Positions 25,159-34,404 of a stretch of 64,000 nt of DNA are shown here, piece after piece. Source of the stretch: DASTSN01 sp035760665 (GTDB lineage: Bacteria; Bacteroidota; Bacteroidia; Chitinophagales; Chitinophagaceae). How positions within the stretch are numbered: the first letter of the stretch is position 1; each line of letters begins with the position of its first letter. Location: assembly GCA_035760665.1 (NCBI GenBank), contig DASTSN010000022.1, forward strand, positions 5,059 through 69,058, given 5' to 3'. Position numbers and translations under genes: made by a program. Below the pieces are notes generated by a model. It saw nothing but the letters and a program-made list of their open reading frames with translations. It was not told the DNA's origin and did not search any database.

Positions 25159-28100
25159 TTATTGCACCAACCCTGTTTTTTTCAGCAACTTCCGGTTGGC
25201 ACGGTGGTGCATAAACTTAAAGACCATTGCGTAGATAGCCGGTAATATCAGCAAGGTTAAAATGGTTGCTGTGATCAGTCCACCGATGACCACAACCGCC
25301 AGCGGCTTTTGTGTTTCGCTGCCAATGCCATGGCTCACGGCAGCCGGCAATAAGCCAATCATCGCCATTAATGCCGTCATTACAACAGGCCGTGTACGTG
25401 ATATTACGCCTTGCCTGATGGCCTGGTCAAGGGTCATCCGTTCTTCAAGATTTTTCCTGAATACAGAAATCAATATCACGCCATTCTGTATACAAACACC
25501 AAACAGGGCAATGAAACCAATACCTGCCGAAATACTAAAATTAATGCCGGTAATATGCAGCGCCAGGATACCTCCTATCAGAGCAAAAGGCACATTCATG
25601 ATGGTAAGTACTGCATCTTTAACGTTACCATATGTTATAAAGAGAATCAGGAATATGACCAGCAGGCAAATCGGCACCACTCTTTCGAGTGTTTTTGTAG
25701 CACGAATCTGGTTTTCAAATTCACCATTCCAGGTCATACTATACCCATGGGGTAAAGGAACGGTTGCTTTTATTTTTTGCTGTGCATCGGCAATGGTGCT
25801 TCCCAGGTCACGTTCGCGTACAGAAAATTTCACGGCAATATGCCTGGTATTATTATCCCTGAAAATAAAGGCCGGACCGGTAAGGGTTTGTATAGAAGCA
25901 ATTTCTTTGAGCGGCACTTTGGATCCGTCATTTGTGGGAACCATCAGGTTTTCAATCGCAGCCTGTGTGGCCCTGTACTCCTGCTGGTAGCGAACCCGCA
26001 CATCAAACTTTCGTTCTTCCTCGTACAATTGTGTAGCCGCTTTTCCACCAATCGCCATTTCTATGACCGCATTGGCATCTGCCGTATTAACCCCATAGAA
26101 AGCCATTTTTTGCTGGTCCAGTTCAATGCGGAATTCCGGTTGCCCCAGGTTTCGCAAGACGCCCAGGTCAGCAATCCCTCTTACCTTTTTAAGTTCATCC
26201 ATCACGCGGTTCGCCAGGCTGTCCAGTGTATTAAAATCATGTCCAAAGATTTTGACGGCCAGTGCCGCGTTAACACCCGCCACAGCCTCCTCCACGTTAT
26301 CCCTGATGGGTTGCGAGTAGTTAAAAACAATCCCCGGAAATTTTTTTAATTGCTTATCCATTTCATCAATCAGCTCATCTTCTGTAATACCTCTTTTCCA
26401 CTGTTTCTTTGGCTTTAGGTCTACTTGTATCTGCACATTGAAAAAGCCCTTCGGGTCGGTTCCATCATTGGTCCGGCCTACCTGTGAGAGGGTTTGCTTG
26501 ACTTCAGGGAATTTTGTCAGTACGTCTACCATTTTATCGGAAATGCTGTTGGCTTCCGATAGTGAAACACTCATCGGCAACTCAGCTTCCACCCACAAGG
26601 CCCCTTCATCCAGCGCCGGTAAAAATTCAGATCCCAGGTATTTAAAAGAAAAAAATGAAATCACCATTATGACAAACGCAATGACCACGCTTTTTTTCTG
26701 ATTCCGGTAAACAATGCCAAAGATTCGCTCAACTCCTTTTTCAAAAAACAGGACAATGGGATTGTGTTTTTCCCGTACATTTTTCCGCAATAAAATACTG
26801 GAAAGTGCGGGCACAAGCGTCAGCGTAAACAACAAAGCACCGAGCAATGCAAAACCAAGGGTATAGGCCAGCGGCGAAAACATTTTTCCTTCCACCTTTT
26901 GAAAAGAGAAAATAGGCACAAGACAGGTGATAATAATCAGTTTGGAAAAGAAAATCGCCTTTCCCATTTCTGTACCTTTTGCTTTAAACAAGCCGAGTTT
27001 AGCAAGGCGGTTGAATTTTTCCATACCCACTTCCCTGGCTTTATGATCAAGGGCTACAAATAATCCTTCCACCATTACCACGGCACCATCGATAATAATC
27101 CCAAAATCCACTGCGCCCATTGACAGCAGGTTGGCACTCATGCCTTTTATGCGCATACAAATGAAAGCAAATAGCAAAGAGAGCGGGATGATAATGCTAA
27201 CGGTAACGGTTGTGCGCCAATCGGCCATAAACAGTAGTACAATGACTGTAACCAGGATAATCCCTTCCAGCAGGTTGTGGATAACGGTGTCCTGTGCGTA
27301 ATCCATGAGAACCGTCCGGTCATAAAAAGGATCAATCTTTACATCTTTCGGTAAAATGGACGTGTTCAACTCGTCCACTTTCGCACGAACACGTTTCAAC
27401 ACCTCCGCCGGGTTTTCACCTTTGCGCATGACCACAATACCTTCTATCACGTCGTTGTTTCTGCCGCTGGCATCTGCACGGGAAACCTGGCCCAGCCGAG
27501 GCTTTCCGGATTCCACGACAGTTGCAACATTTTTCACCAATAGTGGAACCCCGTTAATTTTATTAATGATAATATTATTGATGTCATCGATATTGCGAAG
27601 CACCCCAATCCCGCGCACTACGTAGGCCTGACCGTTCCGTTCAATAACATCCCCGCCTACGTTCACATTACTTTTCGCGATGGCATTGTACACATCCAGT
27701 GACGTAAGATTATATTTATTGAGCAACTCCGGGTTCACACTGACTTCGAATATTTTTTCTTCGCCGCCAAAGCTGTTGACATCCGCTACACCCGGCACTG
27801 ATTTAAACTGGCGGTCAAGCACCCAGTTCTGGATGGTTGTCAGTTCACGTATGTTTTCTGTATTACTGCGAAGGGTATAGCGATAGATTTCTCCGGTAGG
27901 TCCATACGGCGGCTGTACATCAGGTTTTACACCATCCGGTAAATCGGCGCCACCAAGGCGGCTCAGTACTTGCTGGCGGGCAAAGGCATCATCCACCCCG
28001 TCGTCAAAGATGATACGGATATAGCAAAGACCGAATGCTGATGTTGTGCGGAGGTTTGATTTATTCTGTACGGAATTCAGAACGGTTTCCAGGGGTATTG

Positions 28101-28305
28101 TGACAAATTTTTCCACCTCCTCGGCACTACGACCAGGCCATTGTGCTATAATAATGATTTGTGTGTTGGTAACGTCCGGGAATGTTTCGATGGGGGTTTC
28201 TTTATAACTCCAGATACCGAGCGCCACCAGCACCGCCGTCATAAAAAATACAAAATAGCGGTGACGCAATGAAAAATATATAATGCTCTTGATAAACTTA
28301 TTCAT
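25159..28305 (-). CDS. czcA: CzcA-type heavy-metal RND efflux pump
   Basis: This 1048-residue inner-membrane proton antiporter is the core of a tripartite metal exporter. It starts with the usual N-terminal helix (IIYFSLRHRYFVFFMTAVLV), then the porter domain beginning YKETPIETFPDVTNTQ. The transport signature at about residues 400-413 reads DFGIIIDGAVVMVE. In the classification of heavy-metal RND proteins, DFG-x-x-x-DGA-x-x-x-x-E is linked to divalent ions (Co, Zn, Cd, Ni) rather than Cu/Ag, so the czc naming is preferred over cus. The ion itself is not proven. It is the last gene of a three-gene minus-strand operon and is followed by a strong terminator. Confidence 0.93.
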   Translation of the reverse strand: MNKFIKSIIYFSLRHRYFVFFMTAVLVALGIWSYKETPIETFPDVTNTQIIIIAQWPGRSAEEVEKFVTIPLETVLNSVQNKSNLRTTSAFGLCYIRIIFDDGVDDAFARQQVLSRLGGADLPDGVKPDVQPPYGPTGEIYRYTLRSNTENIRELTTIQNWVLDRQFKSVPGVADVNSFGGEEKIFEVSVNPELLNKYNLTSLDVYNAIAKSNVNVGGDVIERNGQAYVVRGIGVLRNIDDINNIIINKINGVPLLVKNVATVVESGKPRLGQVSRADASGRNNDVIEGIVVMRKGENPAEVLKRVRAKVDELNTSILPKDVKIDPFYDRTVLMDYAQDTVIHNLLEGIILVTVIVLLFMADWRTTVTVSIIIPLSLLFAFICMRIKGMSANLLSMGAVDFGIIIDGAVVMVEGLFVALDHKAREVGMEKFNRLAKLGLFKAKGTEMGKAIFFSKLIIITCLVPIFSFQKVEGKMFSPLAYTLGFALLGALLFTLTLVPALSSILLRKNVREKHNPIVLFFEKGVERIFGIVYRNQKKSVVIAFVIMVISFFSFKYLGSEFLPALDEGALWVEAELPMSVSLSEANSISDKMVDVLTKFPEVKQTLSQVGRTNDGTDPKGFFNVQIQVDLKPKKQWKRGITEDELIDEMDKQLKKFPGIVFNYSQPIRDNVEEAVAGVNAALAVKIFGHDFNTLDSLANRVMDELKKVRGIADLGVLRNLGQPEFRIELDQQKMAFYGVNTADANAVIEMAIGGKAATQLYEEERKFDVRVRYQQEYRATQAAIENLMVPTNDGSKVPLKEIASIQTLTGPAFIFRDNNTRHIAVKFSVRERDLGSTIADAQQKIKATVPLPHGYSMTWNGEFENQIRATKTLERVVPICLLVIFLILFITYGNVKDAVLTIMNVPFALIGGILALHITGINFSISAGIGFIALFGVCIQNGVILISVFRKNLEERMTLDQAIRQGVISRTRPVVMTALMAMIGLLPAAVSHGIGSETQKPLAVVVIGGLITATILTLLILPAIYAMVFKFMHHRANRKLLKKTGLVQ

Positions 28306-28322
28306 ATCAGAATGTTTGGACC

Positions 28323-29438
28323 TTAGTCTTCTTTAAGGGCATTGAATAAAAGAATCTGGTTTTTCGTAATCAGTTGTTCACCGCCTTTGAGACCCGAAGA
28401 AAGGTATGTGGTGCTGCCTACGGTTGTGATTATATCCACCTGGCGTAACTCCAGGTTACATTTGTCGTGATAGATGATTACATAATTTTTTCCATAATCA
28501 CTTACGATAGCATTCGCGGGCACGGCCACTGATTTTTTGCCTGCTTTATTCTGCACCAGTATATTGGCAAACATCTCAGGTTTCAGTTGCATCCGCGGAT
28601 TGGGAATCCGAATGCGCACTTTCATAACTTTTGTTTCAGGATCCAGGATCTGGTTTTCTTTGTCAACTACACCGCTGAAAGTGGTGTCCGGATAGGCCAG
28701 CGTCGTGATCAGGGCTTTATACCCTTCTTTTACCCTGGCGATATCGGTTTCGTACACATTGGCCCACACCCACACTTCGCTGATATCCCCGATTGTAAAC
28801 AGGTTGTCGCCATTATCGCTCCTGATAAAGGAACCCTGTGACAGCTTCTTTTCCACGACATAGCCGGTCATCGGCGCTGTAACAAGATAGGTGCCGCTGG
28901 CCGACGTAGTGCCTCCCCCGTTAATCGCAATTTGCTCTTTCACTTTATTGGCTGCCGCCAGCGCTTTCTGGTAGTTTTCGGTTGCTTCGGAAAATTCGCG
29001 TTCACTGGCGATTCCGTTTTTATACAAAGCAGCGGCGTTATCCATTTGGCGCTTTGCAATAGCCACATCATTGTTGGCAGCAGATAAATCCGCGTAATTA
29101 CCGGCCACGTCGGCACTTTGTATCACCGCCAGCACCTGCCCTTTCACCACTTTATCCCCCAGGGATACATTCACCTTCACCACTTTACCACTGCTAAAGG
29201 GAAAGACTTTCACCACTTTATTATCATTGAAACTGATTTCGCCAGCCAGTTTTACTTCATCATCCATATTGGTAATAAAGGCGGAATCAATACGGACGAT
29301 TTTAGAAAGGGAGTCTGTAATGCAAACCTTTTTTTGTTCAGCCTGCTGCTGACTGTTGTTCTCCTTGCAGGAACTTGCCAGTGCCAGGCATGACAAAAAA
29401 ATAAGCCCTTTAGGAAGCGATTGAAAATTGACAGACAT
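28323..29438 (-). CDS. czcB: CzcB-type periplasmic adaptor (membrane fusion) lipoprotein
   Basis: The 371-residue adaptor has a lipoprotein signal with lipobox LASSC at about residues 20-24. A barrel-sandwich hybrid region follows (GKVVKVNVSLGDKVVKGQVLAVI, then VTAPMTGYVVEKKLSQGSFI), split by a coiled-coil hairpin of about residues 120-175. Beta-barrel and proximal domains complete it. It links the RND pump to the outer-membrane channel. The C-terminus ends LFNALKED with no metal-binding His tail. It sits 9 nt after the channel gene and 17 nt before czcA. Confidence 0.92.
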   Translation of the reverse strand: MSVNFQSLPKGLIFLSCLALASSCKENNSQQQAEQKKVCITDSLSKIVRIDSAFITNMDDEVKLAGEISFNDNKVVKVFPFSSGKVVKVNVSLGDKVVKGQVLAVIQSADVAGNYADLSAANNDVAIAKRQMDNAAALYKNGIASEREFSEATENYQKALAAANKVKEQIAINGGGTTSASGTYLVTAPMTGYVVEKKLSQGSFIRSDNGDNLFTIGDISEVWVWANVYETDIARVKEGYKALITTLAYPDTTFSGVVDKENQILDPETKVMKVRIRIPNPRMQLKPEMFANILVQNKAGKKSVAVPANAIVSDYGKNYVIIYHDKCNLELRQVDIITTVGSTTYLSSGLKGGEQLITKNQILLFNALKED

Positions 29439-29447
29439 GCGATTTTA

Positions 29448-30722
29448 TTATTGAAGATGAATAATGTTTGAACCTGCGGTATAATTCAATTCAGCAGCAG
29501 CGTTCCAAAGATTTGCCTGCTGGGAAAGTTGACGTATTCTTGATTCTTTATACGCATCAAAAAAATCGATGAACTCGATGAGGCTCACCTGCCGCTGCTG
29601 ATAACTGTCGGCCATGTTTTTCATGAGCACATCATACTGGTCGCCCAGTTCATCATCCCTGTTTTGAAGAATAGCGGCCGCTACCTGCCATTTGCTATAA
29701 GCCGCGATAACATCCTGCTCAATCGCCGTTTGTATTTGCTGCACACCAGCCTGCGCCTGTTTAATTCCATACTGAGCAGCACTGATATTACCCTTGTTGC
29801 GGTTTAAAATAGGTAACGGCAGTGCGACCGTCAGTCCATAATAATTCGGCACATAGCTGTTGAGATGGTCGTATTCCACGCCAACAGTTACATCCGGGGA
29901 GACCAATGCTTTTTGATAAGCAAGATTATGCTGCTGTGCCAGGAGGTTGATTTGCGCCAGCTGTCCATCCGGGCGGTTTTGCCTGGCAGAATCTAAAATT
30001 TCTGCAATAGCAGGGAGCGATGAAACGGCAGGAAGCGTGATACTTGGTAAAATGAATGTGCTGTCATTCTTTTGCAACAAAACGTGCAGGTCTTTTTGCA
30101 GATCCGTCACCTGGCGCAACAGATCGGCCCGGTCACTTTGCAAGGAGAACAATAATGACTTGATACGTACATTATCTTTTTCAGAAATATTGCCAGCCCT
30201 GAATTGTGCCTCCATGCCGGTAGCCATTTTCCGGGCGGCGTCAATTTCGCGATCAAGAAGGTTTTTTGTTTGCCATAACTGGTGAAGGTTGCTGTAATCA
30301 GTTGCCAGTACATAGCGCAGGTTCCGGAGGAGATCATACAGTTGCTGCTCGGCTGACAGCCTGTTATCAGCCGCCAGCTTTATTAACTTGTTGCGTTTGC
30401 CGGCGGTAAGAATCAATTGCTGCAGCTGAATGTACAGCTGCCCATATTCCTGGCCGTTTACAGTCTTATGCCGGAAAAATCGTCCATCGTACAGTGTTTG
30501 ATCGGTACTGAGCATGGGATTGTCCCAGTAGCTTGCCTGTTTTTCCAGTGCTTTGCTGATATCCACGTTGTACTGTTGCGCCAGCAGGGAAAGGTTTTGC
30601 CGGAGGAACATATTTTCTGCATCCTGGAATGTCAATGCCAGTGTATCTGGAGAAGACTGTGCATGCGTGCAGGCTGCAAAGATCAGGAAGGGCAGTACGG
30701 ATAATTGTATTGCTCGAAACAT
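29448..30722 (-). CDS. czcC: TolC-family outer-membrane channel of the metal efflux system
   Basis: The 424-residue protein has an exported N-terminus (LPFLIFAACTHAQSS) with a possible lipobox FAAC. Two structural repeats of the TolC fold follow (LTFQDAENMFLRQNLSLLAQQYNV and, later, PAIAEILDSARQNRPDGQLAQINLLAQQHN), each with a helical hairpin. The C-terminal helix reads VSLIEFIDFFDAYKESRIRQ, a signature of CzcC-like channels. It is the first gene of the operon. No metal-responsive regulator is encoded upstream: the adjacent gene is a LuxE-like enzyme on the same strand. Confidence 0.9.
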   Translation of the reverse strand: MFRAIQLSVLPFLIFAACTHAQSSPDTLALTFQDAENMFLRQNLSLLAQQYNVDISKALEKQASYWDNPMLSTDQTLYDGRFFRHKTVNGQEYGQLYIQLQQLILTAGKRNKLIKLAADNRLSAEQQLYDLLRNLRYVLATDYSNLHQLWQTKNLLDREIDAARKMATGMEAQFRAGNISEKDNVRIKSLLFSLQSDRADLLRQVTDLQKDLHVLLQKNDSTFILPSITLPAVSSLPAIAEILDSARQNRPDGQLAQINLLAQQHNLAYQKALVSPDVTVGVEYDHLNSYVPNYYGLTVALPLPILNRNKGNISAAQYGIKQAQAGVQQIQTAIEQDVIAAYSKWQVAAAILQNRDDELGDQYDVLMKNMADSYQQRQVSLIEFIDFFDAYKESRIRQLSQQANLWNAAAELNYTAGSNIIHLQ

Positions 30723-30849
30723 CTGTCAATGGTTTTGCGGTTCAAAATTCTAAACCGGGTAGCTCATTTTCAGGTGATTTCGGCAGAACGGGAAAATATG
30801 GCGATGAAGCCAATACCCGGGGAGTTGGCAGAACAAAAAAAAGAGTATT

Positions 30850-31824
30850 TCAGAGTACCAGCAGGCTGCAACCGCGCAGGTCACTGTTATCCATCCGTCC
30901 CAGCACTTCAAAACTGCCGTCATTATATACGTGGCCGGCATCATCGGTGGCAATAAAACTGCAGGAATAAACATTTGCCAAATCAATAACGTTAATGGCG
31001 CCGGTTCCTGCCTGCCTGACATCCAGCGGATCTTCATCATCCCGCACCAGTACTTTCATCCAGGGCGGGCAGTGAAAAAGACCGTTACCTTTTGAATAGG
31101 CCTGCGAGAGCAACTCGGTCATTCCATACTCCGAATGAATGGAAGCTTGTGCAAAGGCATTTTTCAACACATCGTGTACCTCCTGACGAATCATCTCCTG
31201 CCGCCGGCCTTTCATGCCACCCGTTTCCATAATAACAACATTTTTTAACGCTGCCGGAAACAGCGCGGCAAAGTCCAGCAACGCAAAGGTTACACCGATA
31301 AGCAGCTTTTTTGAATGCCGGTCAGCCGCTAATGTTTCAGCAAGTTTTTGGTATTCATTCAGGTAAAAGCCACTGGCCGGGTGCTGGCTTAGCGCAATCA
31401 TTTTTTTTACCATGTACACCAGCGAAGAGTGCTGACGCTCCAGGTACGAAGGTAATAAGCCGATGATGCACCAATCTTTTACCGGGCCGTACAATGATTC
31501 AAAACAGGTAAGAAAACTTTTTTCATAAATAGTAGCGTCTTTTACAAAATGCCTGCTATTAACAGTTTGGGTGGTGCCACTACTTTCAAAAATCAGCGCC
31601 GGGTGAAAATCGCCGGTTTGTACACGATGCGTTTTAAAAAAACGAATGGGTAAAAAGGGTATTTGCGAAAGGTTGTGGATAGTGGCAGGCTGAATACCCA
31701 GCGAATCAACAAATGATTTATACACAGGATTAAGCCTGTATTGAAACCGGAAAATATCCAACGCCAGGGACGTAAAATCCGGCGGATTCACTGTAAAAAT
31801 TTTATGACTCCATTCACAGGACAT
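30850..31824 (-). CDS. LuxE-like acyl-protein synthetase
   Basis: This 324-residue protein resembles LuxE, the adenylating subunit that activates fatty acids for long-chain aldehyde synthesis in luminous bacteria. Seen here: PFLPIRFFKTHRV, the nucleotide-binding FESSGTTQT at 80-88, FYLNEYQKL, METGGMKGRRQEMIRQEV and a C-terminal HSEYGMTELLSQAYS. No luxC reductase, luxD or luciferase gene is present, so this is a stand-alone member of the family. Such genes are common in Bacteroidota without a known product. It is divergent from a lipoprotein gene, with about 50 nt between starts. Confidence 0.85.
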   Translation of the reverse strand: MSCEWSHKIFTVNPPDFTSLALDIFRFQYRLNPVYKSFVDSLGIQPATIHNLSQIPFLPIRFFKTHRVQTGDFHPALIFESSGTTQTVNSRHFVKDATIYEKSFLTCFESLYGPVKDWCIIGLLPSYLERQHSSLVYMVKKMIALSQHPASGFYLNEYQKLAETLAADRHSKKLLIGVTFALLDFAALFPAALKNVVIMETGGMKGRRQEMIRQEVHDVLKNAFAQASIHSEYGMTELLSQAYSKGNGLFHCPPWMKVLVRDDEDPLDVRQAGTGAINVIDLANVYSCSFIATDDAGHVYNDGSFEVLGRMDNSDLRGCSLLVL

Positions 31825-31851
31825 AGGCCATGCCGTATCAGTTCAAAAGCT

Positions 31852-31859
31852 TAAATTTG
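31852..31859 (+). promoter_or_regulatory. -7 box of the lipoprotein gene
   Basis: TAAATTTG matches TAnnTTTG 17 nt upstream of the ATG at 31877. The -33 element is not evident. Confidence 0.5.
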
Positions 31860-31876
31860 ACGGTCAAATCGTATTA

Positions 31877-32332
31877 ATGAGACGCAATATACTTTTAGCA
31901 TTTGTTTTACTGGCCATTTTTACCGGCTGCAGCAAAACAAAATTTGAATCTGTCCCGCAAGTTAAAGTGAAATCGCTGTCGCCCGGCCAGGTATTTAAAG
32001 GCGATATTATTACCCTGAAAGCGCGGGTTACTGATAAAGAAGGCGATCTGCAGGATTCCTTGTTGCTGGTATTTAAACGATTTGACACTGACAATACCAG
32101 CTTGCTCAGTGTGGATACCTTACGAGCTTCGCTTAACCCGATTGATTTCCCGGATACAAAAGATATTGAAGTGCAGGTGCAGTTTTCTTACGGAGAATTA
32201 CAACAGCCTTATTATTTTTTAAACACAGAATCCGACGACCGTCACATTAGTTTTGGCGTTATTGTGCAGGATCGTGCCGGTCACAGAAGTAACTATGATG
32301 AATCAGGCCAGATCGTTTTGAAAAAAATCTGA
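31877..32332 (+). CDS. Lipoprotein of unknown function
   Basis: The 151-residue protein has a lipoprotein signal peptide with lipobox FTGC (Cys at 18). The mature part looks beta-rich and Ig-like: KVKSLSPGQVFKGDIITLKARVTDKEGDLQD, a second strand pair, then VQDRAGHRSNYDESGQI. The DKEGDLQD loop suggests calcium binding, as in FN3- or cadherin-like folds, but this is inference. I do not recognise a named family. It begins a plus-strand group with the UbiA-like gene only 5 nt downstream. Confidence 0.75.
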   Translation: MRRNILLAFVLLAIFTGCSKTKFESVPQVKVKSLSPGQVFKGDIITLKARVTDKEGDLQDSLLLVFKRFDTDNTSLLSVDTLRASLNPIDFPDTKDIEVQVQFSYGELQQPYYFLNTESDDRHISFGVIVQDRAGHRSNYDESGQIVLKKI

Positions 32333-32337
32333 TCACC

Positions 32338-33177
32338 TTGTTTAAGCAACTCACCCGGGCTTTTGTTTACAGTAATATTTTTATAGCACTGTGCGCGGTG
32401 GTTATGTCGTACCAAACCTACCAATTAGTACTAAAAACCACCCCCGACATATCACTACTGATCTTTATCTTTTTTTCCACTATCTGCAGTTATAGTTTTC
32501 ATTGGTACCTGACCCTGCATTCGGAAATTCCTTCAGACCGGATTGGCTGGGTGCATAAACACCGGATTGTGCATGCGGTACTATTTTTTTTCGGACTTGC
32601 CGGCTCGGTATTTTATTTTTTTTCTTTGTTAGCTCACTGGTTCTGGCTTTCTGTCTCGGCGTTGGTGACTTTTTTATATTCTGCTCCCAAAATTCCACAT
32701 CCGTATTTCCGGGCCTTGCGAAAAATTGCCATTGGGAAAACCATTTTTCTGGCAATCGTTTGGACCTATGTAACGGCTGTTTTACCGGTAATTATTTCCG
32801 GTGAATCCTGGCGAACGGATGCCGTTCTTTTTACCGTCAGCCGGTTTTTCCTGGTGTATGCTATTTGTGTACTATTTGATTACAGGGATCGGGAGGATGA
32901 TAAAGTGGCCGGCATTCGCAGCATGGTTACCTGGTTTGGCGACGAGGGAATCAACAGGCTGTTTATTGTTTCCATAGGCATATACGTTATTGCCACTATC
33001 TGGATGTATTATTACAATTATAGTATTAAATCAATCATCCTGTTACTGGTTCCCGGTTTTATTGTAACCATTTTATACAATTATGCCCGAAAACATTTTG
33101 ATGACCTGTTTTATTATTTCGTTTTAGACGGGCTTATGATGTTCTCCGGTCTTTTGATGATGCTATTAGGCATTTAA
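32338..33177 (+). CDS. UbiA-like polytopic membrane protein, possibly not a prenyltransferase
   Basis: The 279-residue protein has about nine membrane helices in the UbiA arrangement. The second Asp-rich motif is kept as FDYRDREDD (Asp 181, 184, 188). The first motif, normally N/D-x-x-x-D in a loop after helix 2, reads CSYSFHWYLTL at 50-60 and lacks the acidic pair that binds Mg-diphosphate. The start is TTG at 32338, 5 nt after the upstream stop; a later ATG at 32404 would delete the first helix. Function is uncertain. Translational coupling to the lipoprotein is likely. Confidence 0.65.
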   Translation: MFKQLTRAFVYSNIFIALCAVVMSYQTYQLVLKTTPDISLLIFIFFSTICSYSFHWYLTLHSEIPSDRIGWVHKHRIVHAVLFFFGLAGSVFYFFSLLAHWFWLSVSALVTFLYSAPKIPHPYFRALRKIAIGKTIFLAIVWTYVTAVLPVIISGESWRTDAVLFTVSRFFLVYAICVLFDYRDREDDKVAGIRSMVTWFGDEGINRLFIVSIGIYVIATIWMYYYNYSIKSIILLLVPGFIVTILYNYARKHFDDLFYYFVLDGLMMFSGLLMMLLGI

Positions 33178-33207
33178 CTAAATTTGCCGCACTATAATTT
33201 CATTTCT

Positions 33208-34317
33208 ATGGCAAAATCGGCTCGGACAAAAAAAAGTGTTCTTTCTGACAGCTCTCTTGGTTTTCTGCGTAATTATATCAACAATGCCTCGCCGGTTGGT
33301 TTCGAAACCAGCGGGCAGAAACTCTGGCTTCAGTATATCAAACCCTTTGTGGACAGTCATTTTACTGATCCTTATGGCACAGCCGTGGGGGTGATTAATC
33401 CTGAACATGATTTCAAAGTGGTGATAGAAGCGCATGCGGATGAGATCAGTTGGTTTGTGAATTACATCACTGCCGAAGGATTGATTTATTTAAAAAGAAA
33501 TGGTGGTGTGGATCCCTTTATCGCCCCGGGACAGCGGGTTTTTATTCACGGGAAAAAAGGACCGGTAAAAGCTGTTTTTGGCTGGCCGGCTATTCATACC
33601 CGTATTGGAAATGCCGAGCAAAAAGAGCCAACGCCTAAAATTGACAACCTGTTTCTCGATTGCGGTGCCAGGAGTAAAAAAGAAGTGGAGGCACTGGGTA
33701 TTCATATCGGTTCCGTTGTGACCTACCAGGAGGGATTTGAGGAATTAGCCAATGATTACTACGTGGGGCGGGCTTTTGATAACCGGATTGGCGGTTTTAT
33801 GATTGCCGAAGTTGCCCGTTTGTTGAAGGAAAATAAGAAAAAACTGCCCTTTGGGTTATACATCGTTAATGCGGTGCAGGAAGAAATTGGTTTACGCGGC
33901 GCTGAGATGATTGCCCGCAGGATCAAACCCAACATCGCCATTATCACAGATGTTACACATGATACCTCCACTCCCATGATCAATAAAATTATTGAAGGGG
34001 AATGCAGTTGCGGAAAAGGGCCTTCGCTGGCTTATGGCCCAGCCGTACACAATAAACTATTGCAACTGGTGCAGGATGTTGCCGCCAAGCAGCAAGTACC
34101 TTTACAATTACGCACTGTGTCCAGAAGCACCGGTACAGATACGGATTCGTTTGCGTATGCAAACGATGGTTGCCCATCCGTACTCATTTCTATCCCGCTC
34201 CGTTATATGCACACAACTGTAGAAATGCTGCATAAAAGCGATATCGAAAATACCATTCGCCTGATGTACGAAACCTTATTAACCTTAAGTCCCAAAACCA
34301 ATCTCAGTTATTTTTAA
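33208..34317 (+). CDS. M42-family metalloaminopeptidase
   Basis: This cytoplasmic dinuclear metal aminopeptidase (369 residues) belongs to the group including PepA/FrvX-type glutamyl aminopeptidases and misnamed endoglucanase M. The metal ligands appear as HADEISWFV (His 76, Asp 78), GRAFDNRIGG, NAVQEEIGLRGA (catalytic Glu pair), DVTHDTSTP and a C-terminal RYMHTTVEM. These proteins form dodecameric shells that trim peptides. The frame is open from TTG at 33184, but a TAAATTTG -7 box at 33179-33186 covers that position, so the ATG at 33208 is preferred. Confidence 0.93.
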   Translation: MAKSARTKKSVLSDSSLGFLRNYINNASPVGFETSGQKLWLQYIKPFVDSHFTDPYGTAVGVINPEHDFKVVIEAHADEISWFVNYITAEGLIYLKRNGGVDPFIAPGQRVFIHGKKGPVKAVFGWPAIHTRIGNAEQKEPTPKIDNLFLDCGARSKKEVEALGIHIGSVVTYQEGFEELANDYYVGRAFDNRIGGFMIAEVARLLKENKKKLPFGLYIVNAVQEEIGLRGAEMIARRIKPNIAIITDVTHDTSTPMINKIIEGECSCGKGPSLAYGPAVHNKLLQLVQDVAAKQQVPLQLRTVSRSTGTDTDSFAYANDGCPSVLISIPLRYMHTTVEMLHKSDIENTIRLMYETLLTLSPKTNLSYF

Positions 34318-34404
34318 CACTGCCCGGATTACGGGAATAAATATGCCGGATCGTCGGCATACAATTATTGATACGTTTTAAGTAAGTATTTAAAACCAAC
34401 GATT

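Noticed and set aside
30850..31824. A bioluminescence (lux) operon
   Set aside because: Only a LuxE-like gene is present; luciferase, reductase and transferase genes are missing.
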